A DNA stretch of 14,775 nt from Chalciporus piperatus (Eukaryota > Basidiomycota > Agaricomycetes > Boletales > Boletaceae): contig JBBPTG010000422.1 in the NCBI GenBank assembly GCA_038093975.1, positions 1-14,775 of the forward strand, given 5' to 3'. The notes under the pieces are model-generated. The model was given only the letters and a program-made list of their open reading frames with translations, was not told the DNA's origin and searched no databases. The first letter of the stretch is position 1, and each line of letters opens with the position of its first letter. Shown here piece by piece: positions 14,350 through 14,775 of this stretch. The position numbers and the translations under genes were made by a program.

Positions 14350-14775
14350 ATCCGGGCCGTCGTTCCAACTAGCTTACTCAAGTGAGTCCAGAAAGTGCTG
14401 GTGAACAGAACATCCCGATCGCTGACAATATTGGTTGGCAGGCCATGATGCTTGTAGATTTCGGCAAACACAAGTTCGGCAACTTCCCGGGCCGAGTAGT
14501 TGATTCGGCTAGGCACGATATGAACCATGCCTGTCAAGAGATCGATTACCACAGTGATGGAGTCAAACTCGCCATCTCTATTTTTCGATAATGGAAGCGG
14601 TCCGACGAAATCGATACCAATCGATTCCCAAGGTCGCGTTGGGATCGCGAGCGGGTTCAGCAGTCCATAAGGCTTCTGGTTTGATGGTTTACTTCGCTAA
14701 CATGTCTGACATGTTTCACAGTATCGTTGCACATCCCTGACCATATCTTTCCACCAGACAGAGTCTCGAAGGTAA
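14342..14775 (-). pseudogene. pol: Element 3 Pol, proximal part: integrase zinc region and core start (decayed)
   Basis: From the right edge the minus strand reads the end of the integrase zinc-binding region (CETCQTC, Cys-X2-Cys). An in-frame TAG (14699-14697) follows directly, where Gln CAG would fit. The core comes next with GIDFVGPLP (first Asp) and IVSDRD (second Asp), then ARMSS at the MITE boundary. Joining across the MITE after removing one target copy gives exactly 35 residues between the second Asp and the Glu, the standard D35E spacing. The upstream enzyme domains lie outside the window. Confidence 0.85.

Larger units (their letters stand above)
12880..14775 (-). mobile_element. 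Element 3: Ty3/Gypsy chromovirus fragment (integrase and chromodomain)
   Basis: This is the minus-strand remnant of a second chromovirus lineage, present from the integrase zinc region at the right edge to the chromodomain at 12880. It is interrupted by a 689-bp MITE (13653-14341) and carries at least two in-frame stops. No LTR of its own is visible; its 5' part continues to the right of the window. Confidence 0.85.

Overview
This window looks like repeat-rich DNA from a filamentous fungus, most likely a basidiomycete (Agaricomycetes; a Rhizoctonia/Ceratobasidium-type genome would fit, but the genus is a guess). The reasons are Ty3/Gypsy chromovirus polyproteins of Tf1/Tf2/sushi type, a WD40-repeat gene of the kind common in agaricomycete NACHT/WD40 families, and short GT-AG intron-like segments with CTRAY-like branch sites. 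There are no bacterial operons, rRNA genes, convincing tRNA genes or CRISPR arrays. Almost everything is a mobile element or a gene broken by one.

Layout. (1) Positions 1-3932, minus strand: element 1, a Ty3/Gypsy retrotransposon entering from the left. It has a complete 439-bp 5' LTR (3494-3932), a primer-binding site (PBS), a leader, gag with one in-frame stop, and a pol frame that is open to the window edge. (2) Positions 3933-5115, plus strand: a WD40 gene fragment. Element 1 sits inside its first visible repeat, and a 1-bp net loss shifts its frame near 4950. (3) Positions 5638-12805, plus strand: element 2, another Ty3/Gypsy element, with a 5' LTR, PBS, an extra open frame upstream of gag ('ORF0'), intact gag and a nearly intact pol. 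ORF0 is split by a 625-bp solo LTR of the same family (6501-7125) with a 5-bp target duplication. (4) Positions 12806-12879: a 74-bp end fragment of an hAT-like MITE, which cuts off element 2 pol just before its chromodomain and supplies its stop codon. (5) Positions 12880-14775, minus strand: element 3, a decayed Gypsy integrase and chromodomain fragment. A complete 689-bp hAT-like MITE (13653-14341) with 21-bp terminal inverted repeats and an 8-bp target duplication splits its integrase core.

How the parts work together. In elements 1 and 2, the sequence starting 2 nt after the 5' LTR is the exact reverse complement (12 and 11 nt) of a stretch 32-35 nt downstream of the LTR TATA box, where the transcript should start. 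This is the arrangement of Tf1-type self-primed reverse transcription. In both elements gag and pol overlap in the -1 relation, with a canonical slippery heptamer (GGGTTTT or GGGAAAA), a 6-nt spacer and a predicted hairpin, so Gag-Pol is probably made by -1 ribosomal frameshifting. The LTRs of element 2 carry fungal promoter motifs (three tandem GATA sites, CACGTG, CCAAT, TATA), and the solo LTR adds eight perfect TGACTCA bZIP sites, five of them at exact 10-bp spacing.

The most unusual parts are the self-priming plus frameshifting pair seen independently in two elements, the pre-gag ORF0 with a hydrophobic segment and possible introns, and the phased TGACTCA array. All calls are from reading the sequence; no database search was run.
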